From assembly GCA_001310715.1 (NCBI GenBank), contig BAXV01000009.1, positions 26,682 to 90,681 on the forward strand: 64,000 nt of DNA. The letters run 5' to 3'. The stretch comes from Pseudovibrio sp. JCM 19062. GTDB lineage: Bacteria > Pseudomonadota > Alphaproteobacteria > Rhizobiales > Stappiaceae. A program made the position numbers and the translations under genes. This document shows positions 20,778-30,109 of the stretch, piece by piece; within the stretch, counting starts at the first letter, position 1; each line of letters begins with the position of its first letter. The notes under the pieces were generated by a model. That model was not told where the DNA came from. It made no database searches and was given only the letters and a program-made list of their open reading frames with translations.

Positions 20778-21357
20778 ATGCTGCGCCGCCTTTATGACTG
20801 GACACTTTCCCTTGCGGCTGGACCGCGGGCCCCCCAAGCGCTGGGCGCTGTAGCCTTTGCCGAGAGTTCTGTCTTTCCACTTCCGCCAGACTTGCTTCTT
20901 ATTCCGATGTGTGTGGGGAACCGCCAGCGTGCGTGGTATTTTGCTGCTGTGTGTACCGTTGCTTCCGTGCTGGGTGGTTTGCTGGGGTATCTGATCGGTG
21001 CCATCCTGTTTGAGCAGGTGGCGACGCCGATCCTGACCTTCTACGGCTACATGGACAAGTTCGACCAGTTTAAGCAGATCTTTGATGACTGGGGCTGGTG
21101 GTTTGTGTTTATCGCCGGTTTGACGCCGTTTCCGTACAAAGTAATCACTATTGCGAGTGGCGTTTTCGCTCTGAACCTTCCAGTGTTCATCCTAGCGAGC
21201 ATCATTTCACGCGGGATCCGATTTTTTTGTTGTCGCCGGGTTGTTGTATATGTTTGGACCAGCCATTCGGGACTTCATCGAAAAGCGGCTGGGGTTGATG
21301 TTCACTTTGTTTATGGTGCTGCTGATTGGTGGCTTTGCTATAATTAAGTTTCTTTAA
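20778..21357 (+). CDS. YqaA/DedA-like (SNARE-associated) membrane protein (frameshifted)
   Basis: Small inner-membrane protein of COG1238 (YqaA), a relative of DedA flippase-like proteins. Features are AFAESSVFPLPPDLLLIPMCV near residue 30, then a helix with GGLLGYLIGAILFEQ and the conserved GLTPFPYKVITIASGVFALN. The T7 run at 21222-21228, where six fit, shifts the frame; the correct reading continues RFFVVAGLLYMFGPAIRDFIE and ends at 21357 with a last helix. About 193 residues. Function in membrane lipid or envelope homeostasis is inferred from DedA relatives. Followed 107 nt later by dsbB. Confidence 0.82.
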
Positions 21358-21464
21358 GGCGGCTGGATTCCTCTGAGAACAAGGCAGCTGCTTTAATGTT
21401 TGTGGTGATGCGCATTCTGAGAGAGCCAAAGGGGCCGGGGAATGCGCGAGAGAGGTTAACTTGA

Positions 21465-21992
21465 ATGGTAGGACGCGTCTTCGCTCCGCTTCTGAAAGAC
21501 CCGCTCACCTCTGGTGCTGTGCTTGTGACACTTGGAAGTGTTGTTGCTATTGCAATGGCTTGGGGGTTTCAGATCTTTGGCGGTTTCCAACCGTGTCCGT
21601 TGTGTCTGCTTCAGCGTAATCCGTATTATGCTGGTGTGGTGCTTGGGTTGCTGGCATTGTTTTTTTGCGCGCAATGAGAAGCTGCGCTGGGTTGCTGTCG
21701 TTGCGCTGCTGGTTGCGGCTGGTGGGTTCCTTTATGGCGGCGGTGTTGGTGTTTATCAGGCTGGCGCTGAATGGGAATTCTGGTTGGGCCCGAATGACTG
21801 TGCGGCGGGTGGCAGCATGGAGCTGGGATCGGCATCCAACATGTTGCAGAGCTTTCCACCAGCAAGGTTGTGAGCTGCTCTGTTGCTCAGCTGCGCATCT
21901 TTGGCCTGTCGTTTGCAGGACTGAACGTGATTTATGCTGCTGGCATGGTGTTTGTGACGCTGTGCGGTCTGGTGCTCCCGCGTAAGAGCTGA
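21465..21992 (+). CDS. dsbB: Disulfide bond formation protein B (two frameshifts)
   Basis: Four-helix inner-membrane quinone reductase that reoxidises DsbA. The first Cys pair is CPLC in GGFQPCPLCLLQRNPYYAG; the second loop has the cysteines in GPNDCAAGG and KVVSCSVAQLRIFGLSFAGLN. The T7 run at 21660-21666 (six fit) and a lost base near 21854 (AGCTTTCC for AGCCTTTCC-like) break the frame. Corrected, it runs about 175 residues to the stop at 21992. DsbB is a normal partner of the periplasmic oxidation system; dsbA is not in this window. Confidence 0.88.
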
Positions 21993-22012
21993 GCCTTCAG
22001 AATAAAGACATG

Positions 22013-22050
22013 AAAAAAGCCCGGGGCTCTACGCAGCTCCGGGCTTTTTT
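22013..22050. terminator. Bidirectional terminator between dsbB and ppa
   Basis: AAAAAAGCCCGG and CCGGGCTTTTTT flank a short loop that can extend the stem (GGCT...AGCT). The A-run and T-run on the two sides make it functional for both convergent genes. Confidence 0.9.
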
Positions 22051-22073
22051 GGTTTTGGCAAAGAAAGAAGGGA

Positions 22074-22610
22074 TTAAGCTTCTTCTTTGTTGTAGCGCTC
22101 GATGCTTTCCACGATCAGACGCTTGGCTTCGTCTACACCGTGAATGCCGGTGATCTTCACCCACTTGTTCGGCTCAAGGTCTTTGTAGTGCTCGAAGAAG
22201 TGCTCGATCTGCTTGATGGTGATTTCAGGCAGGTCATCGATGTTGTGTACGGATTCGTAACGGCGGGTCAGCTTGGTGCTTGGGACAGCGATGATCTTCT
22301 CATCCTGACCGGACTCGTCTTCCATGACCAGAACGCCGATCGGGCGACAGCTCATGACAGCGCCTGGAACGATTGGGCGCTGGTTTACAACAACAACGTC
22401 GATTGGGTCGCCATCACCACACAGGGTGTGTGGAACGAAGCCGTAGTTGCCTGGGTAACGCATAGGGGTGTAGAGGAAGCGATCGACGTACATTGCGCCG
22501 GATTCTTTTTCCATCTCGTATTTAATCGGCTCACCGCCAACCGGAACTTCAATAATAACATTGATGTCCTCAGGTGGATTTTTACCGACGGGAATACGAT
22601 CGATACGCAT
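22074..22610 (-). CDS. ppa: Inorganic pyrophosphatase (family I)
   Basis: Soluble Mg-dependent pyrophosphatase that pulls biosynthetic reactions forward by hydrolysing PPi. The family I signature appears as [13 protein letters not shown] with the three catalytic Asp, together with [30 protein letters not shown] and the C-terminal [16 protein letters not shown]. Frame intact, 178 residues, normal length. The ATG at 22610 sits directly at the family start MRIDRIP. Confidence 0.95.
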   Translation of the reverse strand: MRIDRIPVGKNPPEDINVIIEVPVGGEPIKYEMEKESGAMYVDRFLYTPMRYPGNYGFVPHTLCGDGDPIDVVVVNQRPIVPGAVMSCRPIGVLVMEDESGQDEKIIAVPSTKLTRRYESVHNIDDLPEITIKQIEHFFEHYKDLEPNKWVKITGIHGVDEAKRLIVESIERYNKEEA

Positions 22611-22745
22611 TTAAGTATACTCCAATTTCATTTGCTGCCTGTATTACAGGGGCATCGGCGTCTTGCAAGATATATTTCGCCGTTGAGCTTGCGCATTTAG
22701 TTCAAACGATTCCTCACGGATAACTCTTGGATAAGTGGGTGCTTT

Positions 22746-23340
22746 ATGTTGAAGGATTATCGAGGCCTCATTGTTGCCATTACAGGAATTTTCGTTTGCA
22801 CAGCGGCTCTGGCCGACAGTGTTTATTCCTCACTGGATCTAAATGAGACATGCGAGCTTCAGGAAACACCTGATCTTGTTGAAAGCGCGGCCGTGTGGAT
22901 CTGTGAGGGATACAACGGCATCCCCGTTTATGTGGCGGAAGATGATTTGCGTTTCTTCGTCAGCTTTGGCGAGGCGGCGCATGAAGAGCCAGCGGCGACA
23001 CAAGCTGAGCCCATGGAACCGGATTGGCTCCACCATCGAGTGGGTGCTTGAGGACGGAAAGCCCGTGGCGACCATTTTGCGGTGGTATACGGATATTCCA
23101 GCGGACCTTGCTGGAGAGGCTAAAGCGGATGCGGACGGGTTTTATCGCGGGCAAGTGCTGGTGATCACCCAGCTTGGGCAGGGCAAGACCTGTCATATCG
23201 GTTATGTGGATGCGCGTTCCAGCAAGAATGCCAATAAGCTGGCGCGGGACGCTGCCGGACTTTTGGCCGGAATATGGGATTGTAACAGTCAGCCGAAACT
23301 ACTTGGGGGTGGTGGATTGTCGCTTGGGATCACTGATTAA
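22746..23340 (+). CDS. Hypothetical exported protein (frameshifted)
   Basis: I do not recognise the family with certainty. The N-terminus has a signal peptide (LIVAITGIFVCTAALADS) with cleavage near residue 23. The mature part contains CELQETPDLVESAAVWICEGYNGIPVYVAEDDLR with two Cys likely to form a disulfide, and a second region with GSTIEWVLEDGKPVATILRWY, CHIGYVDARSSKNANKLARD and a final Cys. The two halves are in different frames joined near 23003, consistent with one extra base or two missing. Corrected length about 197 residues. A periplasmic, perhaps conserved alphaproteobacterial protein is likely; no function is assigned. Confidence 0.65.
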
Positions 23341-23377
23341 GAACCAGTAATTTGCCGCAGCGTTAAGTTGTAGAGGG

Positions 23378-23470
23378 AAGCGGTTCGGTTCTACTTCAGC
23401 GCCGTGGTTACTGGGGCAAATGGGGGAGGGGTGAGCTCTTCACCAAAGCTCCGTAGAACCGAACCTGCTT
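23378..23470. ncRNA. Candidate structured RNA or palindromic element
   Basis: A 17-bp stem with one bulged T: AAGCGGTTCGGTTCTAC at 23378-23394 pairs with 23453-23470 (GTAGAACCGAACC then T then GCTT). The 58-nt interior is G-rich and holds a smaller hairpin GGTGA-GCTCT-TCACC. No T-run follows on either strand, so it is not a typical terminator. It starts 38 nt after the exported-protein gene. Strand and identity (small RNA, leader or mobile palindrome) are unknown. Confidence 0.45.
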
Positions 23471-23808
23471 GGGCAATAAAGATAATTTCGCTTGGTTCGT
23501 GGCTCCTCAATGACCTAATTGCGGCGAAATAGAGAAACTACTGTGACAATTTTAGCGTGTACTCCTAATTTTGACGGAGGCATTCGGCGCATTACAAAAG
23601 TTGGCTGACTTGCGTTATTTTTGGCTTTGCCGCAGGATAGACGGATTATGTGGTAAAATGCCTGTATCGATGGTTTGGTGTCCGTTGCGGGTTTGCAAGT
23701 TCACCCTGCGTGCCCAGCTGATTGCCTCGATGCAAATGCGGATGCGGAATGCGATCCTTCGCTTTTTGGCAGATGCGCAACCTCAGGATCAGAACGAGGG
23801 AGGCCTTC
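23471..23808. other. Intergenic region upstream of the DUF2794 gene
   Basis: About 340 nt with no convincing gene. Open frames run into it from the DUF2794 gene but lack family-like sequence. It should contain the DUF2794 promoter. Confidence 0.5.
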
Positions 23809-24213
23809 ATGAGTGAAGGGGATGATATTGCAATAGCGTCGGGGAGCGTTCGCTCTCTGGATGGCGGCTCAAACAGCGCCGCCGTTAAACGAAAACCGAA
23901 CCTCCCCAAACCGATAGTTGCTTTTCATCGAACGGAACTCGATCAGATCCTCAGGCTTTACGGGCGCATGGTTGCCAGTGGCGAGTGGCGTGATTATGCC
24001 ATCGGCCACGGAACGGACAAAGCAATCTTCGCCATCTTCCGCCGCTCCAGCGAAATGCCACTTTACCGTGTTGAGAAAGACCCCAAGCTGGCCCGCAAGC
24101 AGGGCGCTTATTGTGTCGTTGGCACAGGCGGTGTGATCCTCAAACGCGGCCACGATCTGGCAAACGTGCTCAAGGTGCTGGAAAAGAAAAAGCACCTGCG
24201 CGTGGTGGAGTGA
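23809..24213 (+). CDS. DUF2794 family protein
   Basis: Conserved alphaproteobacterial cytoplasmic protein of 134 residues, function unknown. Family-typical sequence is VAFHRTELDQILRLYGRMV, GEWRDYAIGHGTDKAIFAIFRRS and QGAYCVVGTGGVILKRGHDL. The ATG at 23809 follows a good GGGAGG site; the frame is open further upstream to 23722, but that part shows no conservation pattern. Frame intact. It stands alone between two unknown regions. Confidence 0.82.
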   Translation: MSEGDDIAIASGSVRSLDGGSNSAAVKRKPNLPKPIVAFHRTELDQILRLYGRMVASGEWRDYAIGHGTDKAIFAIFRRSSEMPLYRVEKDPKLARKQGAYCVVGTGGVILKRGHDLANVLKVLEKKKHLRVVE

Positions 24214-24669
24214 GTAATCGGACCGGCTGGCCGCTTGCTGCATACCTCCTGAGGGTATCAGCTGGTTTTCGGAAAGAGCTCCGTATGAGATTGCGCACGA
24301 CAACACCAAAGCCCTGCCATCCTTAGCGGGCGCAAGCCTGTGAAAGACTGGAGTGCGGGACAGAGCGGGCATTCGCTGCGGTGCGAAGTAAACCCATTCG
24401 CCTGTCCTCTAAGCACAAGGCATCTCGTATCGGCTGATTTCGACTGCTTGGAAGGCATATCGCTATGATAGTTTATTACTCTCTCTCAATAAACTGCATT
24501 CTGAGCTCTGTCATTGAGTCTGTCCGATTATGTATGCTCTGCTTTAGGTGTCCCCATGCATGCATTTGCACGCGGGTACCTGAATGCCCTTCAAGTTGTT
24601 GACCTTCCGGTACCGACAAAATAATCCCATTCGGATATGTTCATTTCACCAATAATTGGAGAGAATTGA
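24214..24669. other. Intergenic region preceding an AT-rich orphan gene
   Basis: About 455 nt without a supported gene. It contains an imperfect hairpin around 24240-24262 (ATACCTCCTGAGGGTAT) just after the DUF2794 gene, the palindromes GCATGC and GGTACC near 24557-24582 and 24610-24615, and a promoter-like pair described separately. Base composition turns more AT-rich towards the right end. Confidence 0.45.
24599..24627 (+). promoter_or_regulatory. Weak candidate promoter for the orphan gene
   Basis: TTGACC at 24599-24604 and TAATCC at 24622-24627 are separated by 17 bases, 43 nt before the ATG at 24670. GGAGAGAA just before that ATG is a plausible ribosome site. Confidence 0.35.
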
Positions 24670-25492
24670 ATGAAAAGCCGGACGCCTAGTCAAGCAGTCT
24701 TGAACTGTGAAAACGCGATAAAAGAAAATAGGGATTATTGGATTGAGCATAATATTTATCTGCGCTTAATTGATATTCCAAATCGATTTCTCGAACGGCG
24801 CATTGAGCTGTTAGATTTATATGAAGAGCTAGACACCAAGCTAAACTCAAATCCAGTCGCGTTGCATTCTTTTTTTTGACAGCGTTTTTCTCACTGCTGG
24901 GCTATGGAAACCTGAAGAAAATCAGAAAGCCCGTGACGAACGTTGCAAATTGAAAGAGATCAACGAACAGATCGTTGATGCTGCAAACGCCTTGTCTGAT
25001 TTGCTTGAACAACGATCAGATCTCAACAACAAGTCAGGCTTTTACAGCAACACCCTTGATGGTGTTTGCGAGACTCTCGATGCAGCAGCTAGTTCAAACT
25101 ACCACTACCAATTTTATGTACAAGAAAATTTCAGGCGATTGTATCACCAGTTTGATTGGAAATATTGGCCAAAATTCAGCGATCTACTGGATGAACTTGC
25201 CCGAGATGCTTACGAAGCAGAAGTATTGCCAAGCAATAAGGTTACCGAAGCAGCAACAACAGGCTCTCGGGCATCCTTAAAAGACTACGCTAGAGCGCTA
25301 CATACTCACATTGATAATAATCTTCGTTCAATTCCAGGGTTTTGCAGGTCAGATTTCAAACTATCAGACAGCGCCGTCGCGTCTCTAATGAACTGTGCCC
25401 TCAATCTGGAACCTGATGAAATGAAGGATGCTGCGTACGTGAAACGTTTTCGGCAGGGAGAGCGAGAAAGACTGAGTAAGGCGCTGGAATGA
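24670..25492 (+). CDS. Hypothetical protein, orphan (frameshifted)
   Basis: I do not recognise this protein. A T8 run at 24870-24877, where seven T fit, interrupts it after ALHSFF; the second part continues DSVFLTAGLWKPEENQKARDE and reads through to the stop at 25492. Corrected, it is about 274 residues, soluble, without signal or membrane segments, with a helical, Leu/Glu-rich middle (NEQIVDAANALSDLLEQRSDL) that may form a coiled coil, and a C-terminal helical half with Phe/Trp clusters. Its codons are visibly more AT-rich than its neighbours, suggesting recent transfer. No partner gene is adjacent in the same direction. Confidence 0.6.
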
Positions 25493-25635
25493 ATAGCTGC
25501 TTTTAAGAATTTGCACTTTGGCAAGTCAAACCAATTGACCGGCGGCTTTGGGCTCAAATAGACCATTGTGCCCCGCAGAATGTGCCTAGCGCGCATTGGC
25601 GACTTACCTCTCTGAACGATTATTTCCTTTCGTCC

Positions 25636-26493
25636 CTACCTCGCCAGCATTGGATACGTGAAGAAGAGGATGTGGGTGAGGTTTACGAGGAAGTGGACGG
25701 CTATGGCGACTTCTATGCGGCCTGATTTCCAGAAAGCTGCGCCGTAGAACAATCCTGCGATGAAGGAGAAGGCGGCGTAAGGGAGGCCGCCATCCAGGTG
25801 GTAGTAGGCGAAGGCTAGAGAGGAGAGTAGGAGTGCTGTTGCTCCTGCCCAGATGCTGCCGCCGAGTTTTTCCATGAGCTGCCCCATGACAAACTGGCGG
25901 AAGATTGCCTCTTCAGCGACGCTGACGAACAGCAGGTTTGCGAAGATCCAGATGGGCAGAAAACTCACCAGTTTGGGATCGAAGACCACCAATCCTGCCG
26001 CATATGTTATGCCGATGAGAACGGCTGCTGCCGGAATGAAGAACAGCAGTGTCATGCGCAGGCAGCGGAGCCATTCCTTTGCAGTGCTAATGCGAGGGGC
26101 TGCGAAGAGGAACAGCAGGAAGCCCAGAGCGGCCTTATCAAAATTCAGGTAGAGCGAGTAAGGCACTGCATCTGCACTGGTTCTTACGCCTGACAGGACC
26201 TGTAGATTGTAAACACCGGGGACCATGTGCGTCATCACAAGGTGACCAGCGAGCAACAGCAGGGCTGCCATCAGGCCAAAGAGCCAGATTGGATGTTTTC
26301 GCGTGAAGAGGAAAGCGCTGACCACGGTCCAGCTGAGAACGAGCAGGAGGCCGGTCCAGTCCAGAACGCCGGAGACCATTGCCAGAACGAGTGAGACCGC
26401 AAATGCTGACAGCGGCACCCATCGCTGCGCCATAAACGGAGTGAGGGCGATTGCAAGGCCGAGGGCGAGAAAGGCACTTAAGGAAAGGGTCAT
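25636..26493 (-). CDS. CPBP family intramembrane metalloprotease
   Basis: Polytopic membrane protein of 285 residues with seven or eight hydrophobic segments and the CPBP (CAAX protease/bacteriocin-processing, ABI) domain near the C-terminus. The three conserved motifs are EEAIFRQFV (glutamates and Arg), LAFAYYHLDGG (His) and AIAVHFLVNLTH (His). Members cleave prenylated proteins or process or resist peptides; the substrate here is unknown. Frame intact. It is transcribed divergently from recQ with about 260 nt between starts. Confidence 0.85.
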   Translation of the reverse strand: MTLSLSAFLALGLAIALTPFMAQRWVPLSAFAVSLVLAMVSGVLDWTGLLLVLSWTVVSAFLFTRKHPIWLFGLMAALLLLAGHLVMTHMVPGVYNLQVLSGVRTSADAVPYSLYLNFDKAALGFLLFLFAAPRISTAKEWLRCLRMTLLFFIPAAAVLIGITYAAGLVVFDPKLVSFLPIWIFANLLFVSVAEEAIFRQFVMGQLMEKLGGSIWAGATALLLSSLAFAYYHLDGGLPYAAFSFIAGLFYGAAFWKSGRIEVAIAVHFLVNLTHILFFTYPMLAR

Positions 26494-26753
26494 GATCTGG
26501 CCTTGTGACTGGGGCAGTGAGTGAAATTAAGGCGCTTTCTAAAACAGTGGGATAAAGGATGTGTTGTGTCAAATGGGTGAAGACCATCAATATTTGAGGG
26601 TAGGCCGTCTCTTCGCAGAATGCGGTCCTGATTGGCGTGTGTTGCCAAGCCAAGATTGTGTGCCCGAGCTGCAGATAAGTCTTGCGTGCTTGCTTCAGAC
26701 AGGTAGAGGTTAGGAAACGCCTCTCCAATCCCTTTAGGTAAGTGCTGCTTCTC

Positions 26754-28579
26754 ATGACTACTGCATCCGATATTGTTGCTTCGCCAAATGATGTTTTGAA
26801 AAGAGTATTTGGCTATGACGCGTTTCGCGGCAATCAGCAGATCGTGATTGATAGCGTGCTTTCTGGCGAGAGCTGCTGCGTGCTGATGCCGACGGGGGCG
26901 GGTAAGTCTCTGTGTTATCAGGTGCCTGCCTTGTGCCGCCGTGGGGTTGGTATTGTTGTTTCGCCGCTGATCGCGCTGATGCAGGACCAGATTGCGACCT
27001 GCGCGAGCTTGGGGTGAGGGCAACCTCCATCAACTCTGCGCTTTCTCGTGAGGAGGTTCAGACCGCTTATCGGGATTTGCGGGCTGGTAAGCTGGATTTG
27101 CTTTATGTGGCACCGGAGCGGCTGGTGCGGCCCGAGTTTGTTGGTCTTTTGGAAGAGTTGAACCAGCGCGGAATGATTGCGCTGCTGGCCATTGATGAGG
27201 CCCACTGTATCAGCCAGTGGGGGCATGATTTCCGCCCTGAATATCGCGAGTTGACCAATGTGCGGGCGCGGCTTGAAGGTGTGCCTTGCCTTGCGGTGAC
27301 GGCAACGGCGGATGAGCCGACGCGGAAGGATATTCAGGAACGCCTTAACTTGCCACGGTTGATTTCCTCCGGGTTTGACCGGCCTAATATTACCTACACG
27401 GTGAATATCAAAAATAACCCCAAGCAGCAGCTGCGCCGGTTTTTGAAGGATCGGCCTAAAGGGGAAAGTGGCATCATCTACTGCCTTTCGCGCAAGAAGG
27501 TGGAGGAGACCGCTGCATGGTTGGTTGATGAGGGCTTCGATGCTCTGCCTTATCATGCGGGTTTTGACAGTTCCGTGCGCGAGGCAAATCAGGACCGTTT
27601 TATCAAGGAAGAAGGTCTGATCATGGTGGCTACCGTGGCGTTTGGCATGGGCATTGATAAGCCAAACGTGCGGTTTGTGGCGCATCTGGACCTTCCCAAG
27701 AATATTGAGGCTTATTATCAGGAGACGGGCCGTGCCGGACGTGACGGACTGCCGTCTGAAGCGTGGCTGGTCTATGGGATGCAGGACGTTGTGTTCCTGA
27801 ACCAGATGATTGACCGCAGCGACGCGCCAGAGAGCCAGAAACAGATTGAGCGGCAGAAGCTGCGATCCTTCCTCGCTTACTGCGAGACGGCGACCTGTCG
27901 GCGCTCCGTCTTGCTGCGCTACTTCGGGGATGAGTGCGAGCCTTGCGGCAACTGTGATACCTGCCTGAACCCGCCGAAGACGATGGACGGGACCATTGCG
28001 GCGCAAAAGTTTCTCTCCTGTATTCTGCGTACGGGGCAGAGCTTTGGCGCGAACTACGTGATTGACGTGCTGCTTGGGAATGCGAACGAGCGGATTACCT
28101 CTCGCGGGCATGACAATTTGTCGACGTTCAATATTGGCGGTGAATTCTCCAAGGTGCAGTGGAACGCGATTGCGCGGCAGCTTCTGGCGGCGGGGCTTAT
28201 GTTCGCTGATCATGATGCGCACGGGGCGTTGAAGATGACGGCGATGGGCATGACGTTCTTGAAGGAGCGTCGGACTATCGACCTGAAGGTGGATCAACTT
28301 GCTAACTCGGCAAAGGTGGAGCGACGGGCGAAGACGCCAGCGCGGGCTCAGATTGAGGATGTGGCGGATCAGGAGCTATTCGAGAAGCTTCGCGCGCTGC
28401 GGATGGAGCTGGCACGGGAGCGGAACGTGCCGCCTTATGTGATCTTCAACGATAAGACGCTGATCGAGATGGCGGTGGATCGACCTCAACGGCTTGAGGA
28501 GATGCTGGAGATTTCCGGTGTCGGGGAAGCCAAGCTGGAGCGGTTCGGCGCGGCGTTTCTGGAGATTATTCGGGATTAG
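26754..28579 (+). CDS. recQ: ATP-dependent DNA helicase RecQ (frameshifted)
   Basis: 3'-5' helicase of the RecF repair pathway. Walker A is [15 protein letters not shown] near residue 50, the DEAH box is [18 protein letters not shown], and motif VI appears as [10 protein letters not shown]. The RecQ zinc ligands [23 protein letters not shown] follow, and an HRDC domain ([19 protein letters not shown]) ends the protein. One base is missing near 26993, inside the motif after [11 protein letters not shown]; the next frame continues [16 protein letters not shown]. Corrected length about 609 residues, normal for RecQ. ATG at 26754. Confidence 0.94.
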
Positions 28580-28582
28580 GGA

Positions 28583-28623
28583 GAATGGCCCTTACTTACA
28601 TTAAGATAAGTAAGGGCCATTTT
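28583..28623. terminator. Bidirectional terminator after recQ
   Basis: AATGGCCCTTACTTA and TAAGTAAGGGCCATT form a perfect 15-bp stem around an 11-nt loop, followed by TTTTG. It lies between convergent recQ and the permease gene. Confidence 0.9.
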
Positions 28624-28647
28624 GCATGTGATGGCGTGTTTTCTAGT

Positions 28648-29562
28648 TCAGAAAATCAGCGTGTAGAGCACGCCTGCACCGACGGCCATTCCGAGGACGA
28701 CCACGAGGAAAGCGGCGATCATCTGGCTTTTGAAGAGGGATTTGAGCAGGATGACCTCGGTCAGGCTAGCGCCCGCGCTGCCGATGATGAGGCCATGATC
28801 GCGCCCAGTCCCATGCCTTTGCCAGCGAGTGCTGCGGTTAGCGGGATAACGGCTTCTGCTCTGATGTAGAGCGGGATGCCGATGACTGCGGCCAGAGGAA
28901 TTGCGAGCGGGTTGTCTTCACCTGCCCATGAGGACACCAGATCTGTTGGCATAAAACCATAGATCACAGAGCCGATGGCGATGCCGACGATCAGGTACGG
29001 CAGGACTTTTTTTGAAGTCGGACCATGTCGCGTTCCAAATTCTTTGCCATTTGCTTTCCACCGGTGCGCTGTCGTCGCAACTGCTGCCGCAGGAAGAGGC
29101 GGTGACGGCGGTGTAGGCTTCTGCCTTCACGAACTTTTCAAAGCCGAGTTTTTGTAGCAGGTAGCCGGCGATGATGGATACGGTCAGTGCGATGGTGAAG
29201 TAGAACACGGCCACTTGCACACCAAAGGTCACTGCAAACAAGCCGAGGATAACCGGGCTGAGCAGGGGGCTGGCGAATAGGAAGACCATCATGGTGCCAA
29301 AGTCAGCTCGGGCGCGTATCAGGCCTTTCAGAAACGGGATTGTCCCGCAGGAGCAGAACGGGGTGATGACACCAAGCGCGGCTGCGGTTAGGTAGCCTTT
29401 GCCGTTCTGGCTGCTGAGGATCTGCTGCACGCGACTTGGCGGAATGTACTCCTGCAATACGCCAACGAAGTAGCTGATCGCCAGAAAGAGGATGGTCAGT
29501 TCTACAGCAAGAAAGGCGAACATCTGTAGGCTGCTTATGAGCATTTCCGAGGACAGTGGCAT
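28648..29562 (-). CDS. ArsP-like/UPF0718 permease (two frameshifts)
   Basis: Membrane permease of the DUF318/COG0701 family with about eight helices. The first conserved block GVITPFCSCGTIPFLKGL holds the Cys pair used by ArsP to recognise trivalent organoarsenicals, and a similar block AVIGIPLYIRAEAVIPLTAAL repeats later. A Cys-containing loop (SSCGSSC) lies in the middle. The T7 run at 29007-29013 (six fit) and a lost base near 28788 break it; corrected, it ends VLGMAVGAGVLYTLIF at 28648. Divergent from an ArsR regulator. Efflux of arsenicals or another soft metal is an inference, not proven by sequence. Confidence 0.8.
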
Positions 29563-29583
29563 GAACTTGTTCCTTGTCTCTAT

Positions 29584-29652
29584 ATTTCCAGAATTGTCGA
29601 AATGATAGGATGTAAGCTTTTCATGTCAAGTTATTTCTAGTAATATCGAAAT
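29584..29652. promoter_or_regulatory. Pair of 20-bp operator-like repeats for the ArsR regulator
   Basis: Two 20-bp sites, 29584-29603 and 29633-29652, match at 16 of 20 positions. Each is an inverted repeat ATTTC-N10-GAAAT. Their starts are 49 bp apart, about five helical turns. One ends 22 bp from the permease ATG and the other eight bp before the arsR ATG, exactly where a repressor would control both divergent promoters. Confidence 0.6.
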
Positions 29653-29659
29653 ATCAGGT

Positions 29660-30007
29660 ATGATGGTGAGCGTGATGGATATTGAAAATACTGCTAAGGC
29701 TCTAAAAGAACTCGGACATGTGACGAGGCTGGCGATTTATATGCGGCTTGTGAAAGCTGGCTATAAGGGGCTTGCTGTGGGCACATTGCAGGAAGAACTG
29801 GAGATTCCGGGCTCAACGCTGTCGCATCATGTGTCAGGTCTGGCGTCTGCCGGGTTGATCAAGCAGCGGCGCGAAGGACGGGTGCTTTATTGCGTGGCGC
29901 AGTATGAGCAGCTGGATGCGGTTATTAAGTTTTTGCGCGATGAGTGCTGTATCGATGAAAAACTTGATAACGATGAGGGTGGCCAGACAGAGTTGAACAG
30001 GGGCTAA
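29660..30007 (+). CDS. ArsR/SmtB family transcriptional regulator
   Basis: Winged helix-turn-helix repressor of 115 residues. The DNA-binding part reads LGHVTRLAIYMRLVKAGYKGLAVGTLQEELEIPGSTLSHHVSGL then a wing with QRREGRVLYCVAQYEQL. The C-terminal FLRDECCIDE carries vicinal cysteines as in As(III)-sensing ArsR proteins of proteobacteria. ATG codons at 29660 and 29675 are both possible starts. It presumably represses the divergent permease and itself through the two sites upstream. Frame intact. Confidence 0.87.
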   Translation: MMVSVMDIENTAKALKELGHVTRLAIYMRLVKAGYKGLAVGTLQEELEIPGSTLSHHVSGLASAGLIKQRREGRVLYCVAQYEQLDAVIKFLRDECCIDEKLDNDEGGQTELNRG

Positions 30008-30109
30008 CCGGCGGAGGCGCGGGTGTTGCACTTCTTTTGTAAAATCCAGTCTCTACTTTTTGAAAATCCGCGATAGAGTATCTGCATTTCATAATTGCAG
30101 GTATTTAAA

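Noticed and set aside
23571..23816. 81-codon plus-strand frame upstream of DUF2794
   Set aside because: No ribosome site or conserved pattern, and it overlaps the start of the supported DUF2794 gene.
26918..28297. 459-codon minus-strand open frame opposite recQ
   Set aside because: It lies fully antisense to an obvious RecQ helicase and its translation has no family-like motifs; a composition-driven shadow.
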